Assembly: GCF_902686445.1 (NCBI RefSeq)
Contig: NC_062217.1
Location: 170,433,598 to 170,497,597 of the forward strand
Reading direction: 5' to 3'
From: Sciurus carolinensis
Taxonomy: Eukaryota; Chordata; Mammalia; Rodentia; Sciuridae
DNA length: 64,000 nucleotides
This document shows, one piece after another, positions 12,871 through 24,340 of this stretch. The notes beneath the pieces were generated by a model. It saw nothing but the letters and a program-made list of their open reading frames with translations. It was not told the origin of the DNA and did no database searches. The position numbers and the translations under genes were made by a program. Each line of letters opens with the position of its first letter. Positions within the stretch are counted from its first letter, which is position 1.

Positions 12871-14827
12871 CTTACAAATCCACATGGCGGAATGGTGTGC
12901 AGGGAACAGGAAGCTGACTTAGACTCCTCCTGGTCCTGGCCCCTCTCGGCCATGGCAGGCGATTCGTGGATGACAAGGCCGGTGTCCTCCAGGTGAGCTG
13001 GTCTTCCTTTTCAGCTCACTCCGGCACTCGGCGGGATTTCATTTTTAAAGTTCTCACCGGCTTTGGGAAGCTTGGGTGGCTCCACTTCCATCAGTAGCAG
13101 CCCTCGCCCAGAGTCACCGCCAGCTGCTTGGAGGGACTCCTGCACCTGTCCTCCGAAGCCCCATCTGCAGCTCAGCTCGTATCTCCTCCTGCCTCCTGGC
13201 GGTCCTCCTGGATGCCCGGTGGGTCCACGACCATGTGTCTCGGGGTCGACTTGTGACCTGCCCATACAACCTCATTCCCCCTCACATCCCCAGCTCACTG
13301 GCCCTGTTCCTCCAACCAGGCATCCCTGCTCCCGAGTGTCCCCTGCATTCCTGATCCAATCCCCACCCCACCCAGCAAGGGTCTGACTTTCTAAACCTCC
13401 TTGGAGCCCCGAGGCCTCTCTCCATCTCCACCACTACCCAACTCCTCGAAGAAGGAACCTGTCCCAGGACTGCGGGCAGACGCCTGTCTGGGTGGGTCTG
13501 CTTTGGGCTGCCTAGGTGGCCCCTGGTCTGCTACCCCCTGCAGCCCCTCTCCCTCCTGGGTTGGGCCTGCTTCCGCCCCACCTCCCTGGTCTTCCCGCGT
13601 TCCCCGCTGCGTCCTCGAGGACAGGGCCCAGGGCTCTTTGCCTGTGGTTCTCTTCTGGCTCACTTTTTTGCACAGCTATTCACTGGGTCAACTTGCACCA
13701 TAGGGTACAGCCTGGGAGGCACTGAAAGTTCCCGTGCGTGCCCACAACTATCTTTACTCAGCTTTGTGTTCCCAGCACCCGTCGACGGGCACCAGGGAAA
13801 AGTGGAATGATTCACTCAGAGCAGAGCCAAATGCGGAGGTGCCCCAGGGGACACGCGGGGCTCACCAGGAGCGACTGGGAGCCTGTCCCGTGAGCTCCAG
13901 TCCTGGTCCCAGACCCTGTCCTCCAGAGGAACCCTGTGCACAGCCTGCCCCAAGGGGTGGCCCAGGGGGCCGCTGTTGCAGAGGTAGCAGAACAGGACAT
14001 CATTATACTTAAGACTTTCCAAAGGAAAGCTGTTATGAAGATGTGTGTCACGGAAGGAGGACAGAACATGTTCCAGTGAACAATTTGCTAGCTTCGCCCA
14101 GGGCAGCTTTAAGTATGTAGGCATGAGCTACGCAGGCGTCCACTTCAGCCTTCCCCAGGCCTGCAGTGTTGACCGACATTAACTTCAGTATCTGAGGATA
14201 AACTTTATTCTGACCCACTAAGGAGTATCTCTACGAAAAAGGGCAGAGAAGAGAATTCCAGCCAAGATATCCATCCAGAGGGTCCCCGGGACCCCTTCTG
14301 AAATCTGATCAAAGGAGAATTGATTCCTCAAGTCAACAGAAGTATAGACACAATTGCCCAAGCTCACGGAGAAGCATGCTGGGTGGGGAGAGGGTGAGTA
14401 CTGGAGTCTTTCAGTCCTGAAAAAATGTTGCAAAATCATTATACGACACCAAAGTACCGAAGATGGTGTTCTCAGGGTTGTGGGACAATGAATTTTCCTG
14501 CCTTTTCACATTTTGCTGCCACTTCAGTATTCTTTTATTAAAGTGTTAACATTTGTAATGAAAATCCTATTCTTTAAAAAAAAAAAAACAAGTTACTATT
14601 CTGTTTCACTACAAAATAGGAACATTTTGCCAAAACTTTCCATCTTCTTTGTCATCCCTCACATGAAAGCAATGCTAGCAATGTCCTGTCCATGGATTTA
14701 CTGCCCTGGCCGTGGCAAATACCTTACATTTTCAGAATCTGGTGGAAAGAACTATGGCTTAACTTATACCTTATGTATCAGAAATCGTGGACAAGCCTCG
14801 TATACAAATTAAAAACGACCTGTTGCT
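12871..14827. other. Intergenic, GC-rich then mixed
   Basis: No exon is recognised. 12,880-13,980 is GC-rich and proline-coding by composition in several frames, without domain or splice context. 14,000-14,800 is ordinary unique sequence with a 14-A run near 14,577-14,588. Confidence 0.4.
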
Positions 14828-14911
14828 GACAATCCCAGTGACTTGGGGGCTGAGTCAGGAGGGTTGCAAGTTGGAGGCCAATTTACTGAGGCCCTGTCTC
14901 AAAAAAAAAAA
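14828..14911 (+). mobile_element. B1-half SINE fragment
   Basis: A short B1 piece reads aatcccagtgacttggggg to tactgaggccctgtctc, with an A11 tail. Confidence 0.7.
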
Positions 14912-17900
14912 GCGTTGCTGCATTCCCTGGTGGGTGGACCAGCGCGCACCAAGTTTGGGTTGCTGCCCGAGTGTCCACGTGTCGCCCCTGGTGTCTGCTT
15001 CTCACTGAGCCCGCCTCGGTCTCTTTGTTTCCCAACTGGGGTCTGCAGTTTGTTTCCTAGGAGCTGGGCTTCTAGAAATCCAGTTTTGTTTCTCGTTACT
15101 TAGAATCACCAGGATATTAAGCTAGGAAGAACCCAGGGTTTCTTCAAGAGCCTGCCCACCTGTCTGCCCTGACCGGGTGTCCCCCACAGGGCCCTTGCAC
15201 AGTGCGTTCCAGCCCACTGGTCTCCTGCAGGGACATCCCACCTCCCTGCCCCAGTGTTTTCCTCTGTCTCTCCCGCCCCTGCCCAGCCCTCCCGTCTCTC
15301 CACGGCCCCGGGTTCACAATGCTCCTGAGCCTCCTCCACCGTCAGCCTCTGTGGGCACATGCTCATCACGCCTGGTACCTTTCCTTCCTTCACTGGTGAC
15401 CACATCCTGCCTTTCAGGGTTCAATACCTGCCACTGCCCCCATCCACTGCCCAGACCTAGAGCACAGTCCCCAGAGGCCAGGTATCACCTTTCCGGATGA
15501 CGCCTTCCCTCCAGCACTGCACCCAGGACTCCAGGGACTGTTGAATGACGCATACCTTCTTGGTCAACCCCAAAACTGCAATCGCTCAAAACTGCCGAGA
15601 GCTCTCTGGAGACGTGTCTTTCCTGGCTAACTCCACAGACTGACTGACAACACTGATTGACAGAACAGAAGAAATGCAACAGGGAGGATTAAATCAAACG
15701 TAATTAAGCGTCAACTAACTTCACTAATAACCTGAGAAGGGAGGAAGGGGGGTGGAAAGAAGTAGATCACCCCTGTGGAGAAAGGTGGGAGGGAGGGTCA
15801 TGGTGATGGGCACTTGGAGGCTTGTTTTCCATCTCATTTGGTTTGAACTTGAAATTATTTGTGATGAAAAGATGTGAAGAAGACAAGAGAGAAAGAGAGG
15901 CAGCAGCTGATTTGCAGAGAGTAAGGAGGTCCGGGTGGAGGTGTGAGGGAGGGGCTCCGGAACGCCAGCCTCCCACCCTTGGACCCCCTTCCTGTGGCAG
16001 CCCTCCAGTCCTCCCAGCACCCCACCCCGTTCATTCATGTCGACCTGGCGTCAGACTTTTGACCCAAGTAACACCACCCCAGGCTCTGCCCCTGGGGTTG
16101 CTCCATGGGAAGGTCCTGGAACCTTCCCAAATGGGAAGGGATTCCCTAGGAGCCAGGCTCCACACCAACTCATCCAGCTAGCACCCCCTGTGACAAGACA
16201 CACACCAAGATCTTCTGGGACAGAGAGTCCCTTTGGTGCCTCTTAAGTCACACTGGGCAGCCCTCCCTGAGAAAGGTCACGAGAACCATCTTGGTGGAAC
16301 TCCTCCTTTGTCCTGGGAGGCCAGTGCAGACTGTGCCCTGTCCAAGGTCACTGCCTTCTAGATGGTTCCTCAGGGTGGCCTCCCTCTGGCGACTCTCCCC
16401 AAGGTCACTGCAACCAGATAATAAATATCCTTGTGCATTATCCCAAAACAATTCATTAGGCCCACACTGATTAGGTCCGACCAGTTCTGCAGATAAACAA
16501 GCCCCAGGCCCTCCCAGGCAAGAGCCCATGTTTGGGTCCCTCTCCTCCGTGTGGCTTGTGTCTTCCCCACCTCCAGAACATTGAGTGATGATACTTATGA
16601 TGCCGATGAGGTCAGTCCTTTTGCCCAGACAGACTAAGGAAGATTCCAGGAGAAATGCTGCAGCGGCAAATGAATATAAATGATGCTTTTCCACTTTGTG
16701 CTTATGAAATGCCTTTTGTAGCCGAGTCTCAAAGCTCTCCAGGAAGCGAGGATTTGACTGGCACTTTCGCTTGGGGTAAATGTGAATGGTCAGAGCTTCC
16801 TAAGTCATTTGTGATAAGAAAGAACAAACATCCGAGGCTTTTAAAATGCAATATTCTTGCCTTCTGGGTAGTAAACAAAAGTGTGCAGATGGATAATGAC
16901 ATCTGTGGATTCTGGCTCCATTTCCTAGAGAGGGAAAAAATGTAAATAAATATGTAAAAAATTGTCATATGCGGGTAACACCCGTGGTTCTTCCAGTGGT
17001 CGCTGTCCTGCTCAGCCTTCGCAAGCAGCGGATTCCATGGCTGGGTGCCTTGAGACCGAGTGACACTGAGCAGGCAGAGCAAGTCTCAATGCCCAGGGGA
17101 AGACAGATGCTACGGAAATGTTTAGTGAAAGGTCCAAGCAGTGGCTTTGACACTTGATGCCTTGCACGAGGGACTGATTTCCTTTTGTTCTCTCTGTGGG
17201 AAGCCTCCTTATAAATGTTTAATAGCTAAATGATTCACTTGGGTCTGCAAAGGCCACACCCTGAACTGGAAAGGCCGGGGAGGCTCACCAGCAGTGCCTG
17301 ACCGTCAGGCTGACTGGAAGGTTCACTGGAGAATTCTTCCCCTCTCATCCTCAGCTTAAGATGCACGTGCGGCAGCACAAATATCTGCTTGGGCTCCAGC
17401 CACCGACATGCCTGAAGAGCAGATGTTAGCGACTTTGCAACCATTCCTAGGATTCATTTAGGGTATTAATCAGCCTCAGAAGATAAAACTCAAAGACTCT
17501 AAGAATATTGCTGCTGATGCGAAAGTGATGCTGAACTGTCTGCCCTTAGGATCGCTCGCCTCGTTGTTCTGAAAGCCAATGCCAAGAGCTTGCAAAAGAA
17601 TCTGGGTTCCCAGGAGTCCAGAAAACAGACTCCTTCCAACAAAGCCCTAAATACTGTGCTTCAATGTTGTTAATCTTCAGAACAGCAATAATTATCAGTT
17701 AATGATTAAATCCGATATCAGATAGCCAGGACCAACAGTATCTTGCTATCACACTGGTAAGCAGCACACCCAGACTCGCATTGTCTTACACACTAACATT
17801 TTTCCACTCTTGTCAAATTAAAGTGTAAAGCGAAGTGTAGCTCATTAACTTGCTAATTGTTCTTGACTTGAACAGTAGCTACCATTTGGTCGTCAGTACC

Positions 17901-18689
17901 GCAGTGAGTCTAAAATAGTCGTTCTAAAAGCAGTAGTCTATAAACTTTTTAAAATCACTACTCCTTATTAAAAAGATGTTCGAACGTAGGACCCTGACAT
18001 ATGCATATTTATCTGTTTGTAAATATGTATTAGCACTAATCATTAACATAAAACATTGAAGTAAGAAAACAGAAGTGTCAAACAATATTTGAAACATTTT
18101 TATTCATGAACTACAAACCAGTTCTGTTCACGTTAATGTTTTTTGAAATGAAAGCAAAGTGGAAAACTTGGTTGAAAACTTTGCTATGTAACAGTCTGAA
18201 GTCTCCTTCCAAATCAGTTCATTTTAAAACTTGGCTTAATGGCTGTCCTCCCTTACCATATCTCAAAGACAAGCCCATTGCATGGGCTCAGGGCTCACCA
18301 AATGAAACTGCTCATTTCAATTGTATCCACAAATTATGCAAAGGTTTTAACTGAAATTTGGCTGGTTAAATTTCCATTTTCTTTGAAGTCCACCAGTCGT
18401 TCCTACAAACCAATTAAACAGTGTCAAGGAAGAACTCAGAGGTCATTCATCAGTCATTTTATGTGCGTTGGACTTGCTCATACATGAAAAAGAATGGTTG
18501 ACAGACTGTTGTCATGAAATAAAATTAAAAGCAGGATGTGCGACAGGAGAAAGGGAAAGACCTGCTAGCTGCCTGCAAGGAGGAGATATTACAGGTATGT
18601 CCTTTGGTGAACACATCACTCTGCAGCTGATGAAGAGATTCATCTGGGTATCAGAGTTAGCCAACTACAGTATCAAAATCACAATTAAG
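14912..18689. other. Intergenic, repeat-poor; candidate regulatory blocks
   Basis: 14.9-16.3 kb is GC-rich with purine/pyrimidine asymmetry and nothing coding. 16,400-16,960 and 17,440-18,560 are repeat-free and AT-rich. At 18,000-18,050 there is a cluster of an octamer-like atgcatat, a forkhead-like tgtttgtaaata and TAAT words. Confidence 0.4.
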
Positions 18690-18811
18690 GAGCTGGGGTT
18701 GTGGCTCAGTGGTAGAGCACTCGCCTGGCATGTGTGAGGCACTGGGTTCCATTCTCAGCACCACATATAAATAAATGAAGGTCCATCGATAACTAAAAAA
18801 AAATTTCTTTT
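18690..18811 (+). mobile_element. ID element with perfect 14-bp target-site duplication
   Basis: Contains tggggttgtggctcagtgg (A box), ctgggttccattctcagc (B box) and an ATAAATAA tail. The direct repeat aaatcacaattaag flanks it at 18676-18689 and 18812-18825 with no mismatch, so the insertion is relatively young. Confidence 0.93.
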
Positions 18812-20360
18812 AAATCACAATTAAGCGTGGGTAGCTTTTTTAGAACACCCTGACAGTGCTCTGAGAAACACAGGAGCTTGCTGCCTCTGCGTGACCTCAT
18901 CTGGCTCCCTTCCCTTAGCAACTGCCCTTCCTGGACCAGACTTGAGCCACCGGCCTCCCAAGAAAGCCTCCCTGTTTAAAACCCAGCTCCCCCGGGAAGG
19001 TTTCCCCAGGCAGTGAGAAACTTCACTTCTAAGTTGGGTGTGCAGATACGAGATGTTACCAGCAACACATCATTTTTGGCAACAAAATCACATAATGTTG
19101 GAAAGATTTCCAAACATCTATTTTCAAAGGTGCTGCCTCCATAGGATAAGATTCTTCTGAAAGCCAAACACTTTCTCCTCACTGCTAAGGCAGCACCTTC
19201 TTCTTGAAGGAACACATTAAGTCTGTTTGTGTTTGTGAGACTATCTCCTCTGTAGTATCCTAATGACAGCTACTTGTCATCACAGACAAGGAGAGAAAAT
19301 GTGGAGCCCTCTTTGTTAAAGAAAACAGCAACTTGTTTCTAAGCTTGACGACTCTTCTGAGTACTTCCTCACTGAAGACCCGTGACCTCTGTGGCACATG
19401 AGGTGCCCAAGGTCATTCCCCATCTCATTACAAAATTCCAAAAAGATTCTCCTGGCAGCCACATTTTCTTACCAAATTCAACTGGACCATGGCATCTGGC
19501 TGCAGCCTATTCAGGCCACCCTGTCCTTGGGGCAGGCTGCTCGATGGTCACAAATAGCCAATATCCTCCTCAGGGGAGCCTTAGTCTCCCTTTCCTCACT
19601 GATGCCAGGGTTGGCCCTGTGTTTTATCCCTACCCCTCAAAAAAGTAAGAGGCAGTGATGTTTGTTACTTCTGATGGGAAGATTTAGGAGACAGCTGACT
19701 GTTCCCAATCTCTCCTCGTCCCTCTGCCCTTCCAACAGGCAATGCTCCATCAGCCTGGGTTCAGAAGAGAGATGACATGGACTAAGCATAAGTATGTCTC
19801 AAACATTACATGGGACATACTTATGCTGCTACTCCATACATTTCTCAGCCTAATTATTTTTTCACTGTTCACCTGAAATCCAAATTTAAATCAGTTTCTT
19901 GTATCTTACCTGGCAACTTTAGCTGTAAGCTACTGACATTTTGAGACCATTTATTCCAGTTGCATACCAAATCTCACTTGACTGATAGGCCAGCTGACCA
20001 TGACCCAAGGAAGGGCTTCTGTAATAATCTTATGTTTAGTAAAGCTTAAGTTTGCCCTGATTTGCAGATTTAAAAAAATGTTATAGTTCTTCTTGCATCC
20101 AGAGGATTGTCCCGAGAGACCTCTGTGCCAAGGTGATAGTTACAGACCAACGTCTGCTAAAACTAGTAGTCTCTCCAAATAAGGCAGATTCCTTGGCGGC
20201 ACCCTAGAGATCCTGATTTAGAATCTGGTGGTGGTAGGAAGATCTGCTCTCTTAACAGGTGGTTATGAAACAAATTAACTATGGACTATGCCTGCAATGA
20301 AACTTTTTAGAAGGCTGCCTGAATAGGAAACCTAAGAACTAGTCCTGGCTTTGCTACTTA
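18812..20360. other. Intergenic, old unique sequence with a hairpin
   Basis: No gene is recognised. It contains the inverted repeat at 19785-19827. The text after it (to about 19,930) resembles an ancient interspersed repeat that I cannot name. Confidence 0.4.
19785..19827. repeat. Short perfect inverted repeat (hairpin)
   Basis: Arms agcataagtatgtc (19785-19798) and gacatacttatgct (19814-19827) are exact reverse complements. Two more wobble or GC pairs are possible into the 15-nt loop. It is too short for a standard microRNA precursor and may be internal to an old repeat. Confidence 0.85.
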
Positions 20361-20492
20361 ACTGGGTTTTTAAAAAATTTTTTCCTTAGTTGTCAATGGA
20401 CCTTTATTTATTCATATGCAGTGCTGAGAATCAAACCCAGTGCCTCACATATGCTAGGCAAGTGCTTTAACACTGAGCTACAACCCCAGCCC
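20361..20492 (-). mobile_element. ID element, antisense
   Basis: Reads ttagttgtcaatggaccttt, then ctgagaatcaaacccagtg and cactgagctacaacccc. The flanks share tgctactta (20352-20360 and 20493-20501) as a target-site duplication. Confidence 0.9.
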
Positions 20493-23139
20493 TGCTACTT
20501 ACTAGTTTTGTATGATGTTCAGCCAATCAATTCTATTTTCCTTTCTGGAGTTCATTGCTCTCTTCTAAAGGAAGAAGTTGGTTCAGATCATCTCAAAGTC
20601 CTCTCCCAGCTCAGTCCAGGATCAGGACTTAGAAACAGAGCCTTCTAGCATCCCACAAGCAAATTAATGAGGCTAGTTAGGTGGAAGATACTAAGTTATA
20701 GAGGGGTCTGTAGCAAACTGAAGAGCAAGCACCCCAAATTTCACTGAGTGTAGAAGTTTGGGAGTTTGGCATCCTCTGCCAGTATATCTGTATAGGCACT
20801 AAGTATGCCAGGTTCTCCTATTTCCTGCAGCATCCCAAAATCGCGTCTGCCTTTTATATAGTTGTCTTGTTGAAAAAGTTTTTGAAAGGGTTTCTAATTT
20901 TGCTTTGGAAAACACTGTGCACTGTGAATAACAAAATGAATTTAGGATTGACTGGGATTTTGCAGAAATCATCCTGCATGCTGGGAGGAATTTTGCAAAC
21001 TGTGAAAGTCTAACCTACAAAATTGTTTTGGAATAGAACAAACTGTATGTCAATACTAACTTTAATAATTAATGACATTGACAGTGTAATGTTTTAGAGT
21101 TACTTCATTAGACAGCCTAGCTTTGATTTTGCAGATTAAAAAATATTTTGGAGTCAACAACATTGTTTTTATGTCTCATACATTTTGATAAGCGTTTTTA
21201 AAGCCTGTCATCCCTAGTCGTTTTCCCTACATTGCCTAAGGGCTAAAACAGTTCTGTCAGCTGCTGCTGTGCTCGGTGTTGGTGAAAGGAAGATGATCAG
21301 ACAGGACACCCGCCTTTGAGGAGCTCACAGGCAGCAAGAGAGGCAGATAGAAACAGGTAATTTTTCTATAATGTGACAAGTGCGGGATAAAGCCATGCAA
21401 GCGATGGGAACAAAGAAAGGGACCCTGAGGGGTAAGAAGAGAGAGGTGTGAGGAGAGACTTGAGATGATACCTGAATCTTGAAGATGGTTAGGAATAAGC
21501 CAGGTGAGGCAGGGAAAGGTATTCTAAGCAGAGGGAAAGCTCAGCTCATGTGGATCTTATGGAATAAGTTGTGGGAGCAGCACATTCTAGACAGCTCACT
21601 AACTCAACAAACACAGGGCAGCTGGCAAGCATGTGAGTGCCCCAGCTGGGTACCAGAACCAGTAGCCCTGACAGGGCATGGATGAAGAGGCCATCCCCGA
21701 TAGACCTGGGGTGGGGCACTCTGGTATGATAGAAAAAGGAAGATCAATTAGGGTCTTAAAATTTGAAATTGTGTAATAAATCATGTTTTCCCCATGTTAT
21801 ATTTCAGCCATTTACATTAGAAACAATTATGACTTAAAAAAAAAAAAAAACAAACCCACAGCATGTAAAAAGCATTTGAATACAGAAAAAGAAAAATAAG
21901 CCCTTAGAGTTAGAAGAATGTTCAAATTTTATGTAACCCAGATGTGCCCAGTTTCTGCAGCCTCAGGGATCACCCTCCTTTACTAACTAAATTAGTCCCA
22001 GCCCTGTGGGTGGGCCGTTGGAGACTCAGGCCCTTCCCGGGCATCCCTCCACAAGTAGTTCCTGAGGGGCCTGAAGCCCTCATCTCTCCCAACCTAACCA
22101 ACTGCCCTAGGAGTCTTTCTTTTCCTGTGCAAGATCTTCATTGTCTCATTCTTCTCTGGCTTTTCACCAGAGGTTTTCAGCCCATCTTCCCACTAGGCAA
22201 CATTAACAAGGATCCAGGAACTTCCTTCTCAAGAGGCATGCATAATATTTGAGTCCTGAGAAAAGAATTACCTCACTCCTTACATAGACTTATACAACAA
22301 AATTGAAACATTACCAAAAGCTAAATTCCATATGTGCAAAAGCTTAATAAAATTATAGTTAATTATAAAATGAAGGATCATAGGGGAAACTTGAAAAAAA
22401 CGAATGTTTAATCACCTCATCTCACTCCGATCTTTTTTGTGGACAAAGACAGAAATAAGACACGCTTTTGAGACTGGGATTATAGTGCATATTTACTTTT
22501 ACAAATTTGACTTATTTAATGTAATATGATGTACAATTTATGCATTTTGAATATTCTTGAAAAGTGAGATAATGATTGCATAGGTCTTATTATGTACCAA
22601 AAATAAGCTTAACCATCCTCCTGTTTTAGATATTTAAGTTCAACTTTTTACTAATATATAACTTGCAAAAAGCAATTACTGACTGCAAAATATGAACGAG
22701 TAAACATTAAAATGAATACGTTAAAATCTCCAAAGTATTGTCAAATTGTTATATTAATCCACAACTTTTTTTGTTACATTTGAAAACAATTTGTAAGTTG
22801 GGCTTGCTCATTCATAAGGATTCCTGAAGATGCCCACGATTAGTAAGCTGTTAGAGTCAAATGTAAATTACAAATTGAGGTAGACCCACTTCAAAGGCAA
22901 AATTAATTAAAAAAAAAAACTTTTATTACTGAAAAAGAAACAAGTTTTGCCAAACATTTTTAGGACGTTTCTCTGTTTAATCTCGGTTGGTTAGTCCAAA
23001 AGCAAGAGAGCCTAAGCTTTCTAACATTTAAACAACCCTGGTTATTTCTGTGAGAAATGCAGACGCTCAGGCCCTGGCAGAGCCAGAGTCAGAACCTGCA
23101 CGCTGGCAGGAGCCCAGGCACTCTGACGCCTAAGGCAGG
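20493..23139. other. Intergenic flank upstream of the EDRF1 promoter
   Basis: No exon is recognised. 21,290-21,720 resembles an old interspersed repeat (aggaataagccaggtgaggc). 22,260-23,040 is AT-rich. There is an A run near 21,836-21,850. Confidence 0.4.
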
Positions 23140-24340
23140 CATCACCTGGAGGTTCTCGGCTCCCGCCCCGGGCTCCCGGCAGGCACTCCCGGCCCACCTA
23201 AGCAGCGCCTCCCGTCCAGCTGCGCCAGCTCAGAGTGCGCCCCGCGCCCCGCGCCCCGCGGCCGCGAAGCCCCCGCCCTGCACCCCTGCATTGTGATGCA
23301 GGAGTAACTGGCTGCGGCCGGGAGCCGGCACCTGAGCGCGCCTCTCCCTTGGGTCTCGTGTGCACTGCAGGACGCGGAGGGAGGAGGGCTGACGCTACCA
23401 ACTCGTACAACCCGTGAGGGCGTCCCGCCCCGCGCAGAGGGCACCTCCCGGACTCCGACTTTGTCCCAAGCTTCGGTCCGAGAACTACATGCCAACAAAG
23501 ACAAGCGGCGTGAGAGGGGCGGAGCCTGGGCGGCAAGTACCGCGAGAAGTGGCCTCGCGAAGCAGCTTTGACAGGCTCTGGCGCTCGACAGCCCTCGCCC
23601 CCGGAGGCGGCCTCCGCAGCAGGAGGCGGGGCCCGGCCTCTGTTACAAAGATCGCGAGATTTGGCCGCGTCACCGCCAGCCTTCCTGTCAGGGGCCGGAA
23701 GCGCGGTCCGCGGAGTGTCTCCGGCGCTTGGGCCGCGGGGCTGCTGCGCCTGTGGGCCGGGGTTCGCGTTGCCGCCCCTCGGCTGCCGCCGGGTCGCGTC
23801 CGCCCTGGGCCGCAGTGATGGGGGACCTCAAGGAGTCCGGAGCCGAGGCTCCGCCGGCGGGAGCCGGTGCTCGAGGCGGGCTGAGCCTCCTGTCCCAGGG
23901 AGATTCCGAGGAACCTTGCGCGCAGGTGAGTCCTCCGCGGGCCGCGCGGCCGGGGCGGCTGGCAGGACCCCCGCGGCCCCCGGCGCCGTCCACGCCCCCG
24001 ACACTCCGCGGCGCGGAGGCCCGTTGCCGTGCGCAGTGTGCAGGTCCCGGAGCCGACGCGCCCTCGGCCCCCCACCGGCGGCCAGCGCGGCGCGGCGGAC
24101 GCGGTCTCCGCCCTGGAGCCGGCGTGTGAGCGCGGGGCCGGGACGCGCCAGGCAGCAGGGAGGGCCTCCCGGGGCGCGCACGGCCGGCGGCCGGGCGAGG
24201 GGAGGCTGGACGCACCCGGCTGAGCCTGCCGGGGTGCGGGAGCGCTCGTGGGGCCGGCGCCTTGCTGCGGGTGCCGCGCTTCCGAGTGCGAGGGCCACGG
24301 ACCGACCGAGCGGTGCGCCCAGCGGCAAGACAGGCCCAGA
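23140..24340. promoter_or_regulatory. EDRF1: CpG-island promoter of EDRF1
   Basis: The stretch is strongly GC- and CpG-rich and has no TATA box. It covers the leader, exon 1 and early intron 1. An ETS/GABP-type site CCGGAAGCG lies at 23695-23703, and CGCGA cores occur near 23541, 23556 and 23652. GC boxes such as GGGGCGG occur near 23517. The transcription start is probably in 23,640-23,800 by inference. Islands like this often also drive a divergent transcript on the minus strand, but I see no splice evidence for one. Confidence 0.85.
23818..23925 (+). CDS. EDRF1: EDRF1 exon 1 (coding part), residues 1-36
   Basis: The ATG at 23818 opens the frame MGDLKESG and runs to CAG, followed by the donor gtgagt. 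The exon ends in phase 0. It is GC-rich and lies inside the CpG island. The Ala/Gly-rich N-terminus is probably disordered. No in-frame ATG precedes it in the likely leader. Confidence 0.93.

Noticed and set aside
1..23100. Exons of the expected upstream neighbour (TEX36 in human)
   Set aside because: I looked for its recalled coding text on the minus strand and saw none; it probably lies left of the window.
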